DNA of 64,000 nucleotides, taken from assembly GCA_031002005.1 (NCBI GenBank), contig JARYHS010009186.1, positions 187,142,437 through 187,206,436 of the forward strand, in the 5' to 3' direction. Position 1 is the first letter of the stretch. Each line of letters begins with the position of its first letter. The position numbers were made by a program, and so were the translations under genes. This stretch comes from Vandiemenella viatica (Eukaryota > Arthropoda > Insecta > Orthoptera > Morabidae). Of the stretch, positions 63,053 through 64,000 are shown in pieces. The notes beneath the pieces were generated by a model that had not been told where the DNA came from, searched no databases, and saw only the letters and a program-made list of their open reading frames with translations.

Positions 63053-63363
63053 TATTGAAATTCTAATATTTTTATAAATTTTAAGGAGTGCTATCAATTT
63101 TAATAATCATTCAAATAATTTATTGAGCTATGAATTAGTAATTTTGATATCGTTAGGCTATCAATCACCATATTAATATTGGTGTTATGTGATGAGACAG
63201 TGATTTATTGATGTAGAGAGTTATTCATAGAAAAGTCAAAGTGTGTTTGCAGGAATGTATTCTGTAAGTTTAACAGGTTTAGGAATTGTTTGAAGAAAAG
63301 ATAAAACATTTTTAGGGTTTGACAACTATTTTGAATAATGTTGATTATTTGGTCTATTTAGAG
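63053..63363. other. Intron 9 stretch, nothing recognised
   Basis: AT-rich, no features. Confidence 0.4.
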
Positions 63364-63723
63364 CAAGGTTTGCCAACCCCAGGCTCATGGGCCACAATGT
63401 GGCCCGCTGACCCACTTGAATTTGCCTGCCAACAGCAGCAGTCTAGAATATGCTAGCTCAAAAACCTCTGCAAAGTTCTCATTGATGTATTTACAGGCTG
63501 GTTATATTTATAAAAACCGCTGCAAAAGTCTCATTGATGTTTTTTTTACTTCTTTACTATAATTAACCTGTGTTACATGTAGCCTTTGTTTATTTCAATA
63601 TCTGTTGTAACTATAAGCAAATATTAGGTGGCCCGTGCGCTAACATAAAATCAAAAGTGAGGCCCGCAGGTTAACACAGAATCGAAACTGTGGCCTATCT
63701 CCAAAATTGGTTTGGCAGCCTTG
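63364..63723. mobile_element. hAT-like MITE, copy 2, 360 bp
   Basis: Ends CAAGGTTTGCCAACCCC and GGTTTGGCAGCCTTG form an inverted repeat of about 14-15 bases with one or two mismatches. The flanking eight bases, ATTTAGAG and ATTAAGAA, agree at 6 of 8 positions, as expected for a decayed hAT target duplication. Interior blocks match the copy at 52830-53189. No transposase. Confidence 0.8.
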
Positions 63724-64000
63724 ATTAAGAAACTTTGAGCGGTACTGTCAGGTGCTGCTAGTGCACTATAAAAGATTGTTGCCAACTGTATTGCAGCTCA
63801 GTTCTGTGAGGTCATAAGCCTGCACTACGTTTGGGTTCTTAAGTGGTGTAAAAATGTTCAAAAATTAGTCCAATTTATTTCTGAAGTGTAGTCCAGGATA
63901 TAAGGAACTATTCGCCATAGTATTCAGATGTTTTGGACGATATTTTCTGCCAAATTTTGAAAGATGTATAAAAATTAATTTGGTTTCAGCAAAAGAGAGA
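63724..64000. other. Intron 9 to window edge
   Basis: Nothing recognised. The next exon of the V-ATPase gene lies outside the window. Confidence 0.4.

Overview
The window reads as intron-rich, AT-rich arthropod nuclear DNA, most likely from an insect. One protein-coding gene can be supported. It is on the + strand and encodes the 100/116-kDa subunit a of the V-type H+-ATPase (V0 sector), closest in wording to the insect Vha100-2 paralogue. Nine coding exons (21073-62243) splice without a frame break into 520 residues, about 60 percent of a protein that is usually some 830-850 residues long. The rest lies beyond the right edge. The tRNA-derived SINEs share a central segment that I associate, from memory, with polyneopteran insects (locusts, stick insects, cockroaches, termites). 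The species is not resolved.

Layout. 1-21062: flank or 5' untranslated intron of the gene, mostly unique sequence with SINEs and homopolymer runs and no gene that I can support. 21063-21189: first coding exon. 21190-35119: a 13.9-kb first intron holding a Helitron-like element with a nested PIF/Harbinger-like MITE, decayed LINEs, several SINEs, and a roughly 1.6-kb array of 167-bp repeats that ends in a Helitron-type terminus. 35120-44392: exons 2-5 with 2.3-3.9-kb introns carrying hAT-like MITEs, LINE 3' ends, and an insertion made of a perfect 77-bp inverted repeat with a 12-bp target duplication. 44393-54387: a 10-kb intron packed with DNA-transposon and LINE remains (hAT, two Tc1/mariner lineages, LINE ORF1 and reverse transcriptase pieces). 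54388-62243: exons 6-9 with LINE fragments in every intron. 62244-64000: intron 9 with an internally deleted Tc1/mariner MITE and a hAT-like MITE.

How it works together. The only functional product is the V-ATPase a subunit, which anchors the peripheral stator to the membrane and forms the proton half-channels. Everything else is transposable-element sediment in its introns and 5' flank. Intron growth by insertion accounts for at least part of the more than 40-kb span of a gene with 1.56 kb of coding sequence here.

I found no prokaryote-type system, CRISPR array, rRNA, canonical tRNA gene or viral insertion. The most unusual structures are the inverted-repeat insertion at 42.6-42.9 kb with a hammerhead-like core and the Helitron-associated dimeric repeat array at 28.9-30.6 kb.
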